Assembly: GCA_049646585.1 (NCBI GenBank) | Contig: JBARWC010000051.1 | Span: forward strand, 62,001-126,000 | Source: G025836975 sp049646585 | Lineage (GTDB): Bacteria > Pseudomonadota > Gammaproteobacteria > Burkholderiales > Burkholderiaceae_B | Reading direction: 5' to 3' | DNA: 64,000 nucleotides | Shown: positions 8,962 through 17,142 of the stretch, piece after piece | How positions within the stretch are numbered: position 1 is the first letter of the stretch | How the letters are laid out: each line of letters starts with the position of its first letter | The notes under the pieces: generated by a model | What the model saw: the letters and a program-made list of their open reading frames with translations, nothing else | What the model was told of the DNA's origin: nothing | Databases searched by the model: none | Position numbers and translations under genes: made by a program

Positions 8962-9690
8962 ATGAAACCACACATGATCTTTGTTTTTACCTTATTTCTA
9001 GGGTTGTCCCAGTGGGTGTGGGCACAGCCCGCTTCTGAGCACGACACCCTTATGCAGCCGTCACGCACGGCTCAAAGTCAGATCAAGCAGAGCCGGGACG
9101 AACGCCTGGCACGTGACTGGGGATTGCGCACAGAGGAATGGGCACGTTACGAGGAGTTGATGGACGGACCGTTGGGAGTTTACTCACCCAATCTCGATCC
9201 GCTCTCAGCCTTGGGCGTTGAGGCCCGTTCGGACGAAGAACGCCGCCGCTATGCCGAACTGCAGGTACAGGCGGAAGCACGCCGCGTTGAGAAGTTGCTG
9301 GCCTACCAGCGTGCCTACGACGACGCGTGGCAGCGACTACACCCCGGCTTGCAACGGGTGAACCTTCCCGATGCGATGTCTGACGGTATATCGGTGGCAG
9401 GCAGCGGACGCACGGCGGTTTTTGTGAAGGACGATTGCGCCGCTTGCGGTTTGCTCGTGCAACGTTTTCAAGCGGTAGGACGTGAGTTCGACCTTTATAT
9501 GGTCGGCAGCCGCCAGGACGATGCCCGCATCCGTGAGTTGGCCAAGCGTCTGCAAATCGACCCGGTCAAGGTACGCCGCGGCACCATCACGCTAAACCAT
9601 GACGGTGGGCGTTGGCTATCGCTCGGTCTGCCGGGCGACTTGCCTGCGGCTGTGCGTCAGGTGAATGGGCAATGGCAGCGGCAACCATAA
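8962..9690 (+). CDS. TIGR03759 (PFL_4693) family ICE protein
   Basis: A 242-aa secreted protein: signal peptide in the first 22 residues (ending VWAQPA), then the family pattern DWGLRTEEWARYEELM and GPLGVYSPNLDPLSALG. A C-terminal thioredoxin-like part contains a CAAC pair (about 158-161) and a segment reading FDLYMVGSRQDDARIRELAK. It belongs to the PFL_4693 family of mating-pair formation proteins, with unknown biochemistry. It is preceded by CCGGAGCC, 14 bp after the previous stop. Confidence 0.85.
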   Translation: MKPHMIFVFTLFLGLSQWVWAQPASEHDTLMQPSRTAQSQIKQSRDERLARDWGLRTEEWARYEELMDGPLGVYSPNLDPLSALGVEARSDEERRRYAELQVQAEARRVEKLLAYQRAYDDAWQRLHPGLQRVNLPDAMSDGISVAGSGRTAVFVKDDCAACGLLVQRFQAVGREFDLYMVGSRQDDARIRELAKRLQIDPVKVRRGTITLNHDGGRWLSLGLPGDLPAAVRQVNGQWQRQP

Positions 9691-10262
9691 GCCCCGCGCG
9701 GTACTTGCGGGCGATGCTGTTCGCGGCTGGCCTGCTTGCCAATGAAGGGCAGACTCAGGAAATCCCCCCGCCTGCCTATCAGTTGGCCGCCCAGCGGGCA
9801 GGCATTCCCTCGGTGGTGCTCTTTGCGGTGGCGTTGCAAGAAAGCGGTATCCGCCGTGACAACCGCATCATCCCTTGGCCCTGGTCATTGAATGTGGCGG
9901 GTCAGTCGTACCGTTATCCCACGCGTGGCCAGGCGTGCACCGGTCTGCTCCAGGCGTTGCGTGACGTAAGGCTCACCCGCGTGGATGTGGGTCTCGCGCA
10001 AATCAATCTGGGTTATCAGAAGCACCACTACAGCCGTCCCTGCGACCTGCTCGATCCCTACGCCAACCTGCAAATTGCCGCCGCCATCCTGCGTGAGCAG
10101 TACAGGCCGGGCGAGGACTGGCTGTTGGCGATGGGCCGCTATCACCGTCCGGCAGGCGGAGAGCCGGCGGCGCGTTACCGACGCAGCGTTTCCCGGCACC
10201 TGGAGCGTATTCAGGGGCCGATCCGCGCATCACCCGCCACCCTCCAGGAGAGTTCACCGTGA
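9672..10262 (+). CDS. lytic transglycosylase, SLT domain
   Basis: A 196-aa peptidoglycan-degrading enzyme expected to open the cell wall for the conjugation channel. Signal-like N-terminus, then the lysozyme-like fold with the catalytic Glu in ALQESG (about 56-61) and later VGLAQINLG and DLLDPYANLQIAAAIL, the classic SLT motifs. The ATG at 9672 overlaps the preceding gene by 19 bp, and longer upstream frames would overlap even more, so this start is preferred. A usual member of this operon. Confidence 0.88.
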   Translation: MAAATISPARYLRAMLFAAGLLANEGQTQEIPPPAYQLAAQRAGIPSVVLFAVALQESGIRRDNRIIPWPWSLNVAGQSYRYPTRGQACTGLLQALRDVRLTRVDVGLAQINLGYQKHHYSRPCDLLDPYANLQIAAAILREQYRPGEDWLLAMGRYHRPAGGEPAARYRRSVSRHLERIQGPIRASPATLQESSP

Positions 10263-10801
10263 AAATGTCCATTTTGATCGTATGGGGCCTGTTCCTTTTG
10301 ACCATCGTCGTCCCTTGGTCAGCCCTGCAAGCGGCAGAGCCGCTGATTGTGGTGGAAGACCGTGGCGGCAACTCGGCGTTACCGTATTACGAAGCGCTCA
10401 ACTTACAACCCCGTGGCAACCGCATACCGCGTTCGCCCATTCCTATTCCTCAGATTCCTCCGTCGATGGATACCGAGGCGCAGATGCTGCCTGTGCGTAG
10501 CGCGAAACTCTCACCAGGCACTGTCACCCGTCGCGTCATTGAGGCGCCCGGCCTACAACCGTTCTTTTTAATTGGAGACGATGAGACGTCGCACGCCTGG
10601 CTGCGACGCCATGGGCCAAGTCTGCGTGATCGAGGTGCGGCTGGTCTCGTGGTCAATGTCGAAACAATGCATGGGTTGGCACGGCTACGGGCGTTGGTGC
10701 CCGGCTTGACGCTTTGGCCCGTATCGGCGGACGATCTGGCCGACCGGCTGGGGCTACGCCACTACCCCGCACTCATTACAGCCACCGGCATCGAGCAATG
10801 A
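10259..10801 (+). CDS. TIGR03765 (PFL_4695) family ICE protein
   Basis: A 180-aa exported protein with a signal peptide (about 1-23) followed directly by EPLIVVEDRGGNSALPYYEAL, the N-terminal hallmark of the PFL_4695 family. The C-terminal half resembles a restriction/thioredoxin-like alpha/beta unit (VPGLTLWPVSADDLADRLG, HYPALITATGIEQ). Start GTG/ATG region overlaps the transglycosylase stop by 4 bp, and its own stop lies 4 bp before the traD ATG. Confidence 0.85.
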   Translation: MKMSILIVWGLFLLTIVVPWSALQAAEPLIVVEDRGGNSALPYYEALNLQPRGNRIPRSPIPIPQIPPSMDTEAQMLPVRSAKLSPGTVTRRVIEAPGLQPFFLIGDDETSHAWLRRHGPSLRDRGAAGLVVNVETMHGLARLRALVPGLTLWPVSADDLADRLGLRHYPALITATGIEQ

Positions 10802-10805
10802 TGCC

Positions 10806-12980
10806 ATGGCACAGACCCAGCCGGTTGAAGTCCTGCTGCGCCCGGCGGTGGAGCTATACACCGTGGCGGTGTGCGCCGGCGCCGCGATTCTGTGCGTGGT
10901 GGCCCCGTGGTCGCTCGCGCTGAACCCCAGTCTGGGGATTGGTAGCGCCGTAGCGTTTTCTGTCTTTGGCACAATCCGACTCCGCCAGGCGCACGCCATC
11001 TTGCATTATCGGCGCAACATCCGTCGCCTGCCACGCTATGTGATGACGAGCCGCGATGTGCCGGTCAGCCAGCAGCGGTTGTTCATTGGCAAGGGCTTTT
11101 TATGGGAGCAAAAGCACACCCATCGGCTCACGCAAACCTATCGACCTGATTTTCGCCGCTATGTCGAGCCCACTTCCGCGTATCGATTGGCGCGGCGCCT
11201 GGAAGAGCGCCTGGAGTTCGCGTCGTTCCCCTTGTCTCGTCTGGCGCAGCTTACGGCATGGGATGTACCATTCAATCCGGTGCGCCCACTGCCGCCGGTC
11301 GGTGGCTTGCCGCGCCTGCATGGCATCGAACCGCACGAGGTTGATGTCAGCTTGCCACTGGGCGAGCGCGTGGGCCATTCGTTGGTGCTGGGCACCACAC
11401 GGGTGGGTAAAACGCGGCTGGCTGAACTGTTTATTACCCAGGATATTCGACGCAAAAACAGTACGGGCGAGCATGAGGTCGTGATTGTCTTTGATCCCAA
11501 AGGCGATGCCGATTTGCTCAAGCGCATGTATGTGGAGGCCAAGCGCGCCGGGCGCGACGGTGAGTTCTATGTGTTCCACCTGGGTTGGCCTGACATCTCT
11601 GCCCGTTACAACGCCGTAGGACGGTTTGGACGGATTTCCGAAGTCGCCACCCGCATCGCAGGCCAGCTCTCGGGCGAGGGTAACTCGGCGGCGTTTCGGG
11701 AGTTTGCCTGGCGCTTCGTGAACATCGTCGCGCGTGCCTTAATCGAATTGGGGCAGCGGCCGGACTATTTGCTGATCCAGCGCCACGTTGTCAATATCGA
11801 CGCGCTGTTCATCGAGTATGCCCAGCACTATTTCGCCAAGACCGAGCCCAAGGCCTGGGAGGTCATCGTGCAACTCGAAGCCCGGTTAAATGACAGGAAC
11901 ATCCCGCGCAACATGATCGGGCGTGAAAAGCGTGTTGTCGCGCTGGAGCAATACCTGAGCCAGGTGCGCAACTACGACCCGGTGCTGGACGGGCTGCGCA
12001 GCGCCGTACGCTACGACAAGACCTATTTTGACAAGATTGTCGCGAGCCTCTTGCCCTTGCTGGAGAAACTCACCAGCGGCAAGATTGCTCAATTGCTCGC
12101 GCCGAACTACGCGGACTTGAATGACCCACGTCCCATTTTTGACTGGATGCAGATCATCCGCAAGCGGGCGGTGGTCTATGTGGGCCTGGATGCGCTCTCG
12201 GATGCCGAGGTTGCCGCAGCGGTGGGCAATTCTATGTTCTCCGACTTGGTGTCGGTGGCCGGGCACATTTACAAGTTTGGCATTGATGATGGCTTGCCTG
12301 GGGCCAATGCGAATCAGAAAGTGCCGATCAACCTGCATGCGGACGAATTCAACGAACTCATGGGCGATGAGTTCATTCCGATGATTAATAAAGGGGGCGG
12401 GGCCGGCATCCAGGTCACCGCCTATACACAGACGCTGTCTGATATCGAGGCGCGTCTTGGCAATCGCGCCAAGGCGGGGCAGGTCATTGGCAACTTCAAC
12501 AACCTGTTCATGCTAAGGGTGCGAGAGATGGCAACGGCTGAACTGCTGACCAAACAGTTGCCCAAGGTCGAGGTCTACACCACGACGGTGGTGAGCGGTG
12601 CTACCGACAGCTCGGATATTCACGCTAAAACCGACTTTACCAGCAATACCCAGGACCGCATCAGCATGACCAGTGTGCCGATGATCGAACCCGCGCATAT
12701 CGTCCAACTGCCCAAAGGCCAGTGCTTCGCCTTGATGCAGGGCGGTGCCCTATGGAAAGTTCGTATGCCGCTGCCAGCTCCTGATCCGGACGAAGACATG
12801 CCCTCGAATTTGCAGCAGCTTGCGCAGTACATGCGCCAGAGCTACACCGAAACCGGCCAGTGGTGGGAAAACCAGGGCATTCCTGGACTGCAGGAGCAAT
12901 CCCTGCCCAATACGCTACTGGATGACGAATCTGTGGACGCGGCAAGCCGCAACGCCAACCCCGATGAGGTGGCGCCATGA
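10806..12980 (+). CDS. traD: conjugative coupling protein TraD (SXT/TOL type)
   Basis: A 724-aa type IV coupling protein that feeds the relaxase-DNA complex to the secretion channel. It has N-terminal membrane helices (about 15-60), Walker A GTTRVGKTRLA near 195-205, FDPKGD near 226, and Walker B region NLHADEFNELM near 508-518. The VirD4/TraG-type ATPase fold extends to about residue 640. Length and motifs match the TIGR03743 family. The stop overlaps the next start by 4 bp. Confidence 0.93.
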   Translation: MAQTQPVEVLLRPAVELYTVAVCAGAAILCVVAPWSLALNPSLGIGSAVAFSVFGTIRLRQAHAILHYRRNIRRLPRYVMTSRDVPVSQQRLFIGKGFLWEQKHTHRLTQTYRPDFRRYVEPTSAYRLARRLEERLEFASFPLSRLAQLTAWDVPFNPVRPLPPVGGLPRLHGIEPHEVDVSLPLGERVGHSLVLGTTRVGKTRLAELFITQDIRRKNSTGEHEVVIVFDPKGDADLLKRMYVEAKRAGRDGEFYVFHLGWPDISARYNAVGRFGRISEVATRIAGQLSGEGNSAAFREFAWRFVNIVARALIELGQRPDYLLIQRHVVNIDALFIEYAQHYFAKTEPKAWEVIVQLEARLNDRNIPRNMIGREKRVVALEQYLSQVRNYDPVLDGLRSAVRYDKTYFDKIVASLLPLLEKLTSGKIAQLLAPNYADLNDPRPIFDWMQIIRKRAVVYVGLDALSDAEVAAAVGNSMFSDLVSVAGHIYKFGIDDGLPGANANQKVPINLHADEFNELMGDEFIPMINKGGGAGIQVTAYTQTLSDIEARLGNRAKAGQVIGNFNNLFMLRVREMATAELLTKQLPKVEVYTTTVVSGATDSSDIHAKTDFTSNTQDRISMTSVPMIEPAHIVQLPKGQCFALMQGGALWKVRMPLPAPDPDEDMPSNLQQLAQYMRQSYTETGQWWENQGIPGLQEQSLPNTLLDDESVDAASRNANPDEVAP

Positions 12981-13726
12981 GCGATGCCGCGTCCACAACT
13001 CAGCAACAGCAAAATCGCCGTCAAGGTTTGCTTGCTAGCACTATCGGCTTGCCGTTTCGGCTGTTCGGTGTGTTGATCGGATCGCTGCTGATCTCCATCG
13101 TCGTCGAATGCGTGGGCATCCACCTGTTCTGGAAGGAACAAGGCTGGCGCCATTCCCAATCCATGCTGCAGTATGAGCTGAGCCACCTATCCAGCCACTT
13201 CACGCGCAGCGTCATCGTGCGCGAGCCTGGGCGTACCGTACACCGGCTGGTGAATACCAGCTATGAGTGGGTGTTCGTCAAGACCGGCGTGGGTGACCGG
13301 ATCAGCCACACTGCTGATCGTGCCCGCACGCCGAGCCAAAGCAGTACTAAAAACTTTCGTTACTACCTGAGCCAAGCCTACGTCTGGGCAGAGCGTTACC
13401 TTATTGCTGCGGCCTTCACCACGCTCACGTTCTTGGTGCGATTATTGATCCTAGTGCTGACCTTGCCGTTGATCCTGCTGGCAGCCTTTGTTGGTCTGGT
13501 CGATGGACTCGTGCGCCGCGACGTGCGCAAGTTCGGTGCGGGGCGTGAGTCCGGGTTTTTTTATCATCGCGCTAAAGCCTCGTTGATGCCGTTGGCCGTA
13601 CTGCCCTGGGTGGTCTATTTGGCGTTGCCGATATCCTTGCATCCACTGTTGATCCTAGCGCCCAGTGCCACGCTATTGGGGCTAGCGGTGAATCTAACGG
13701 CGGGGAGCTTTAAGAAGTATCTGTAA
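12977..13726 (+). CDS. DUF4400 / TIGR03747 (PFL_4697) ICE membrane protein
   Basis: A 249-aa inner-membrane protein with about four hydrophobic segments: residues 20-45 (PFRLFGVLIGSLLISIVVEC), 140-180 (FTTLTFLVRLLILVLTLPLI) and a final pair near 200-240. The WVFVKTGVGDRI and FVGLVDGLVRRDVRKFGAG segments are typical of DUF4400 proteins, which always lie next to traD in these elements. It overlaps traD by 4 bp. The precise role in transfer is unknown. Confidence 0.88.
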   Translation: MSDAASTTQQQQNRRQGLLASTIGLPFRLFGVLIGSLLISIVVECVGIHLFWKEQGWRHSQSMLQYELSHLSSHFTRSVIVREPGRTVHRLVNTSYEWVFVKTGVGDRISHTADRARTPSQSSTKNFRYYLSQAYVWAERYLIAAAFTTLTFLVRLLILVLTLPLILLAAFVGLVDGLVRRDVRKFGAGRESGFFYHRAKASLMPLAVLPWVVYLALPISLHPLLILAPSATLLGLAVNLTAGSFKKYL

Positions 13727-13759
13727 GTGGCCGTAAGTGGGTTGCGCCCTATGTCTAAA

Positions 13760-13963
13760 TCATTCTGCGTCAGGTTCGTCCATTCTATAAAAATGGCCGT
13801 TATGTCCATTGAGCCGTCCGTCTTCAATGAGCGTCATGAGCATCTCTGTCGAAAAAAGCCGATACGTCGTATTGCCGTTCGCGTCAGTGCCTATGCGAAC
13901 CACATCTCGATCACCGTTTTCCGACGTTATCCCAATAGTTGAAGCCGTCATCTTGTACCTCAT
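13760..13963 (-). CDS. small antisense hypothetical protein
   Basis: A minus-strand frame of 67 aa. The better start is the ATG five codons in (13951), which has GAGG 7 bases upstream and gives a 63-aa protein. Composition is normal for a soluble small protein (IGITSENGDRDVVRIGTDA), not like a shadow frame, and no plus-strand gene overlaps it. It sits in the 455-bp break between the traD and RAQPRD gene groups. No family recognised. Confidence 0.5.
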   Translation of the reverse strand: MRYKMTASTIGITSENGDRDVVRIGTDANGNTTYRLFSTEMLMTLIEDGRLNGHNGHFYRMDEPDAE

Positions 13964-14180
13964 GATTATTTGTAAATTACTAAACTAGCATGGCTGACTA
14001 GAAACAACTAGCAAGAACAAGGCTGTTTTGCTGTCCTCCCTGCAGAGAAGTTCATGGAGCTACCCTCGATTCGACCTGATAGCTCAAACCGGACATCAGC
14101 CAGTTCCTATTGTTCGCAGCCTAATTGCGCCTTGGCGGTCACGATCACACCATTGTTGATCTGATGAAGGGATGGGGCCG
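13964..14180. other. intergenic region before the RAQPRD operon
   Basis: About 217 bp with no convincing gene. The left part is A/T-rich (TAGTTTAGTAATTT on the minus strand) and could hold the promoter of the small minus-strand gene; a promoter for the second transfer gene block is expected on the plus strand, but I cannot point to clear boxes. Confidence 0.35.
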
Positions 14181-14552
14181 ATGGTGCTCTCGATTCGGTA
14201 TCGTGCCGCGCATGGCGGTGTATCTCTCCTGCTTGCAGTGATTTTGGCCGCGCCCTTGACGGTGCATGCCGATGTGCCCGCTCAGCGGAACGACCTGGCA
14301 GCGGCCCTGCGCCAACTGGATGCGCTCGAACGATTCGTAGCGCGCAGTGCCGTAGCCGCGCCCATCGTGCCGGGCGATCGTTATCACTTCGACTATCCGC
14401 GCTTGCTGGCCGATCTGGCCCGTGTGCGCAACGGCATCCAGTCTTATCTCGTCCCATCGCGCGCCCAACCTCGGGACCTTACCGAGTTGGTGGGGGAGTA
14501 CCGCAGCGAGCGCGCTGCCCAGCAAACTTCCCCGAGTGAGGCGCAACCATGA
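14181..14552 (+). CDS. RAQPRD family ICE protein
   Basis: About 123 aa with a signal peptide (to HADVP). The diagnostic RAQPRD hexapeptide is present near residue 95, followed by LTELVGEYR. The family is defined by this motif and is specific to ICE mating operons of this type; its role is unknown. The frame also offers a start at 14172, but the ATG at 14181 gives a more normal signal sequence. Its stop overlaps the next start (ATGA). Confidence 0.9.
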   Translation: MVLSIRYRAAHGGVSLLLAVILAAPLTVHADVPAQRNDLAAALRQLDALERFVARSAVAAPIVPGDRYHFDYPRLLADLARVRNGIQSYLVPSRAQPRDLTELVGEYRSERAAQQTSPSEAQP

Positions 14553-14782
14553 CTCCGATTCAGATCAGCGTCTTTCAGGCCAATAGCAGCATTATGCCCG
14601 CCACCATGGCGACTGTCCTGGTTGGTGTTGTGTTCGCGGTGTTGCTGCTGTGGGGCGCCTGGGCCATTCGCACGGCCTACGTCGGCTGGGCAGAAAATCG
14701 AATTAACCAGCGTCAGTTCCTGGGCGTCGTGGTGCGTTTTCTCGCCATTTACGTCGTGCTGACATTTTTCCTCCTGTCCTGA
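14549..14782 (+). CDS. TIGR03758 (PFL_4701) ICE membrane protein
   Basis: A 77-aa protein with two hydrophobic helices (about 18-42 with TVLVGVVFAVLLLWGAWAI, and 58-77). The FLGVVVRFLAIYVVLTFFLLS end is typical of PFL_4701-like proteins. Together with the following small membrane proteins it resembles VirB2/VirB3-like pilin and pilus-assembly components, which is inference from size and order. Confidence 0.85.
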   Translation: MTPIQISVFQANSSIMPATMATVLVGVVFAVLLLWGAWAIRTAYVGWAENRINQRQFLGVVVRFLAIYVVLTFFLLS

Positions 14783-14796
14783 CTTAAGGATTGATC

Positions 14797-15156
14797 ATGA
14801 AGACTCGCTTGCCATACCCCCGCCTTATTCGCCGCTTAACGCTTGCTCTGAGCGCATTCGCACTACCTGGGCTGTCGTTCGCGCAAGGGCTGCCCACGCT
14901 GGAAAACCCCTCGCGCGGTACGGGCGGCGGGATTATGGAAACCATCCGCAATTACGGCTACGACATTGTGCTGTTAGTGGCGCTTCTGGTCGTGGCCTCC
15001 ATGTTTATCGGGGTGTGCTACCACGCGTATGGCACCTATGCCGAAATCCATACAGGCAGGAAGACCTGGGGCCAGTTCGGTTTGAGCGTGGCGGTCGGGG
15101 CCGTGCTGCTTGTCGTGGGCATCTGGCTGCTCACTGAAGCGACGACCGTTCTGTAA
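14797..15156 (+). CDS. TIGR03745 (PFL_4702) ICE membrane protein
   Basis: A 119-aa protein starting at an ATG 7 bases after AAGGA. It has a cleavable-looking signal (ending SFAQG), then two membrane helices (about 53-75 and 95-118). Size, signal peptide and two helices make it a candidate VirB2-like pilin, although this is by analogy only. It is followed after 11 bp by the TIGR03750 gene. Confidence 0.85.
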   Translation: MKTRLPYPRLIRRLTLALSAFALPGLSFAQGLPTLENPSRGTGGGIMETIRNYGYDIVLLVALLVVASMFIGVCYHAYGTYAEIHTGRKTWGQFGLSVAVGAVLLVVGIWLLTEATTVL

Positions 15157-15167
15157 GGAAACGGCCC

Positions 15168-15566
15168 ATGTCCGAGCATCCGCATGTCCAGGCCGATGGC
15201 ACCGTGTCGTTCCTGCCGCATCGCCTTAATCGCCATCCGGTGGTGGTACGCGGTTTGACGGCGGATGAACTGTGGATTTGCTGCGCCCTGTCGGGCGCGG
15301 TGGGGCTGCTGGTGGGGACGCCGTTGTCCTGGGTTTTCTCGACCATTGCCCTGGCACCGACCTTCCTGGTCGTTGGCATTGCCTTGGGCGTGTTTGTCGG
15401 TGGCGGGGTTTTGCGCCGCCAGAAGCGCGGCCGACCCGACACCTGGTTGTATCGGCAGTTGCAATGGCGCATCACGATCTCCTACCCATGGCTGACAGGC
15501 TGGGTGCGCGGTCACGCGCTGGTCACGCGCACCGGCTATTGGACAACCCGAAGGGGCGTGCAATGA
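15168..15566 (+). CDS. TIGR03750 family conjugal transfer protein
   Basis: A 132-aa inner-membrane protein. The pattern HPVVVRGLTADELW followed by two adjacent hydrophobic helices (about 40-85) and RPDTWLYRQLQWRI matches TIGR03750. The layout, a cytosolic head then two helices, is like VirB3/TraL proteins, which connect pilin assembly to the VirB4 ATPase. The stop overlaps the next gene start (ATGA). Confidence 0.87.
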   Translation: MSEHPHVQADGTVSFLPHRLNRHPVVVRGLTADELWICCALSGAVGLLVGTPLSWVFSTIALAPTFLVVGIALGVFVGGGVLRRQKRGRPDTWLYRQLQWRITISYPWLTGWVRGHALVTRTGYWTTRRGVQ

Positions 15567-16243
15567 GTCGGTTTAAAAACGAAGTCGCACACCTGGAGGC
15601 ACATATCAAAACTCTGCGCATCGGCGCAGTCGCGCTGCTACTGGTGGCGCTGGTCATGGGCGGCGGCTGGTGGAGCGCCCCGCGCGATCTGACCATTCAC
15701 GTGCCTCCGGACCTGCGATCGGGCAGCACCCGCCAGTGGTGGGACGTGCCACCCGAGTCGGTCTATGCCTTCACCTTTTATGTGTTCCAGCAGCTTAACC
15801 GTTGGCCGACCAATGGCGAAGAGGATTACGCCCGCAACCTGCATGTCTTGTCGCCTTACCTGACTTCATCCTGTCGGGCCTTTTTGCAGGCCGATTTCGA
15901 GTACCGGCGCAGCACTGGCGAACTGCGTCAGCGCGTGCGCGGCGTCTATGAAATCCCCGGTCGTGGCTATGGCGAGAATCCCAGCACTCGCGTACGGGTG
16001 GTTTCCAGCGACGACTGGATTGTGACACTTGATCTGAGCGCGGACGAATACCACGGTTCCGAGCAGGTCAAGCGAGCGCTGGTGCGTTATCCCATCAAGG
16101 TGGCCCGGGCGGACGTTGATCCGGCACGCAATCCGTTCGGACTGGTGCTGGACTGTTACGACGGTGCCCCGCAGCGTATCACCGTACCTGCCCCGCACGC
16201 CCCGCAGCGCGGTGGTCTGGGCCTGCAAGGAGAGAATCCATGA
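15563..16243 (+). CDS. DUF2895 / TIGR03746 (PFL_4703), VirB8-like
   Basis: A 226-aa bitopic protein from the ATG at 15563; the longer open frame upstream only overlaps the previous gene. One transmembrane helix lies at about 22-42, followed by a periplasmic domain (WDVPPESVYAFTFYVFQQLNRW, then DDWIVTLDLSADEYH). Order and topology fit the TraE/VirB8-like role in the channel core. Stop overlaps the next start. Confidence 0.88.
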   Translation: MSRFKNEVAHLEAHIKTLRIGAVALLLVALVMGGGWWSAPRDLTIHVPPDLRSGSTRQWWDVPPESVYAFTFYVFQQLNRWPTNGEEDYARNLHVLSPYLTSSCRAFLQADFEYRRSTGELRQRVRGVYEIPGRGYGENPSTRVRVVSSDDWIVTLDLSADEYHGSEQVKRALVRYPIKVARADVDPARNPFGLVLDCYDGAPQRITVPAPHAPQRGGLGLQGENP

Positions 16244-17142
16244 CGTTCAAGCATCGAGTTCTGATTGGGGTGGGTGTTCTGGCCTGGATGGTGGCGATTC
16301 CTACCCAAGCCATTGAAATTCTGCGCTGGGAGCGCCTGCCACTGGCCGTGCCACTGGTCGTCGGCCAGGAACGTATTGTGTTTATCGACCGGAACGTGCG
16401 CGTTGGCGTGCCCGCCAGCGTGGGGGAGCGTCTACGCGTGCAAAGTGCCGGGGGGGCGGTCTACTTGCGTGCCGATGAACCGATAGAGCCGACCCGTTTG
16501 CAGTTGCAAGACGCGGACACCGGCGAATTGATTTTGCTGGATATCGCCGCACAATCCGCCAATGACGGTGAACCTGCTTTGGAGCCGGTACGGATCGTCC
16601 AAGGGGACACCACACCCCAACGTTACGGTCAGCAGGCGGCGGGCAATGATAGGGGCGAACAGACCGCCCCGGCCAGGGCCGTGCGGCGCGACACCCCAGT
16701 GCCGGTGGTGCTTACGCGCCATGCCGCACAAAACCTTTACGCGCCGCTGCGTACCGTGGAAGTCGTGCCCGGCATCATGCGTGTGAACCTGCGTGGAGAC
16801 CTGAGCCTGGATACGCTGCTGCCGACCCTGCCGGTGCGCGGGTTCGCGTTGGCGTCCTGGCGACTGGAGGATCAGTGGGTGACAGCTGTCCGACTGAGCA
16901 ATGCCAGCGGCGGCTGGGTGGAACTGGATCCGCGTGCGTTACAGGGCGAATTTCTTACCGCAACGTTTCAGCACCAAAGCCTGGGGCCACACGGTACGCC
17001 CGAGGATACGACGGTCGTGTACTTGGTCACCCGAGGGCACGGTCTGGCCCCATCGCTGCTGCCCGCCATCCAGCGTTTCGACCCAGCGGTACATCTGCCC
17101 CATCGCACGCAAGAAGCGCAAGGAGACGGCCATGCGCAGTAA
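16240..17142 (+). CDS. TIGR03749 (PFL_4704), TraK/VirB9-like
   Basis: A 300-aa exported protein with a signal peptide ending near TQAIE. The body is beta-rich, starting with ILRWERLPLAVPLVVGQERIVF, and a less ordered middle (about 110-155) precedes a second beta domain. PFL_4704 proteins occupy the TraK/VirB9 position of the outer-membrane core complex; that equivalence is inferred. Overlaps the following gene by 11 bp. Confidence 0.87.
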   Translation: MTFKHRVLIGVGVLAWMVAIPTQAIEILRWERLPLAVPLVVGQERIVFIDRNVRVGVPASVGERLRVQSAGGAVYLRADEPIEPTRLQLQDADTGELILLDIAAQSANDGEPALEPVRIVQGDTTPQRYGQQAAGNDRGEQTAPARAVRRDTPVPVVLTRHAAQNLYAPLRTVEVVPGIMRVNLRGDLSLDTLLPTLPVRGFALASWRLEDQWVTAVRLSNASGGWVELDPRALQGEFLTATFQHQSLGPHGTPEDTTVVYLVTRGHGLAPSLLPAIQRFDPAVHLPHRTQEAQGDGHAQ

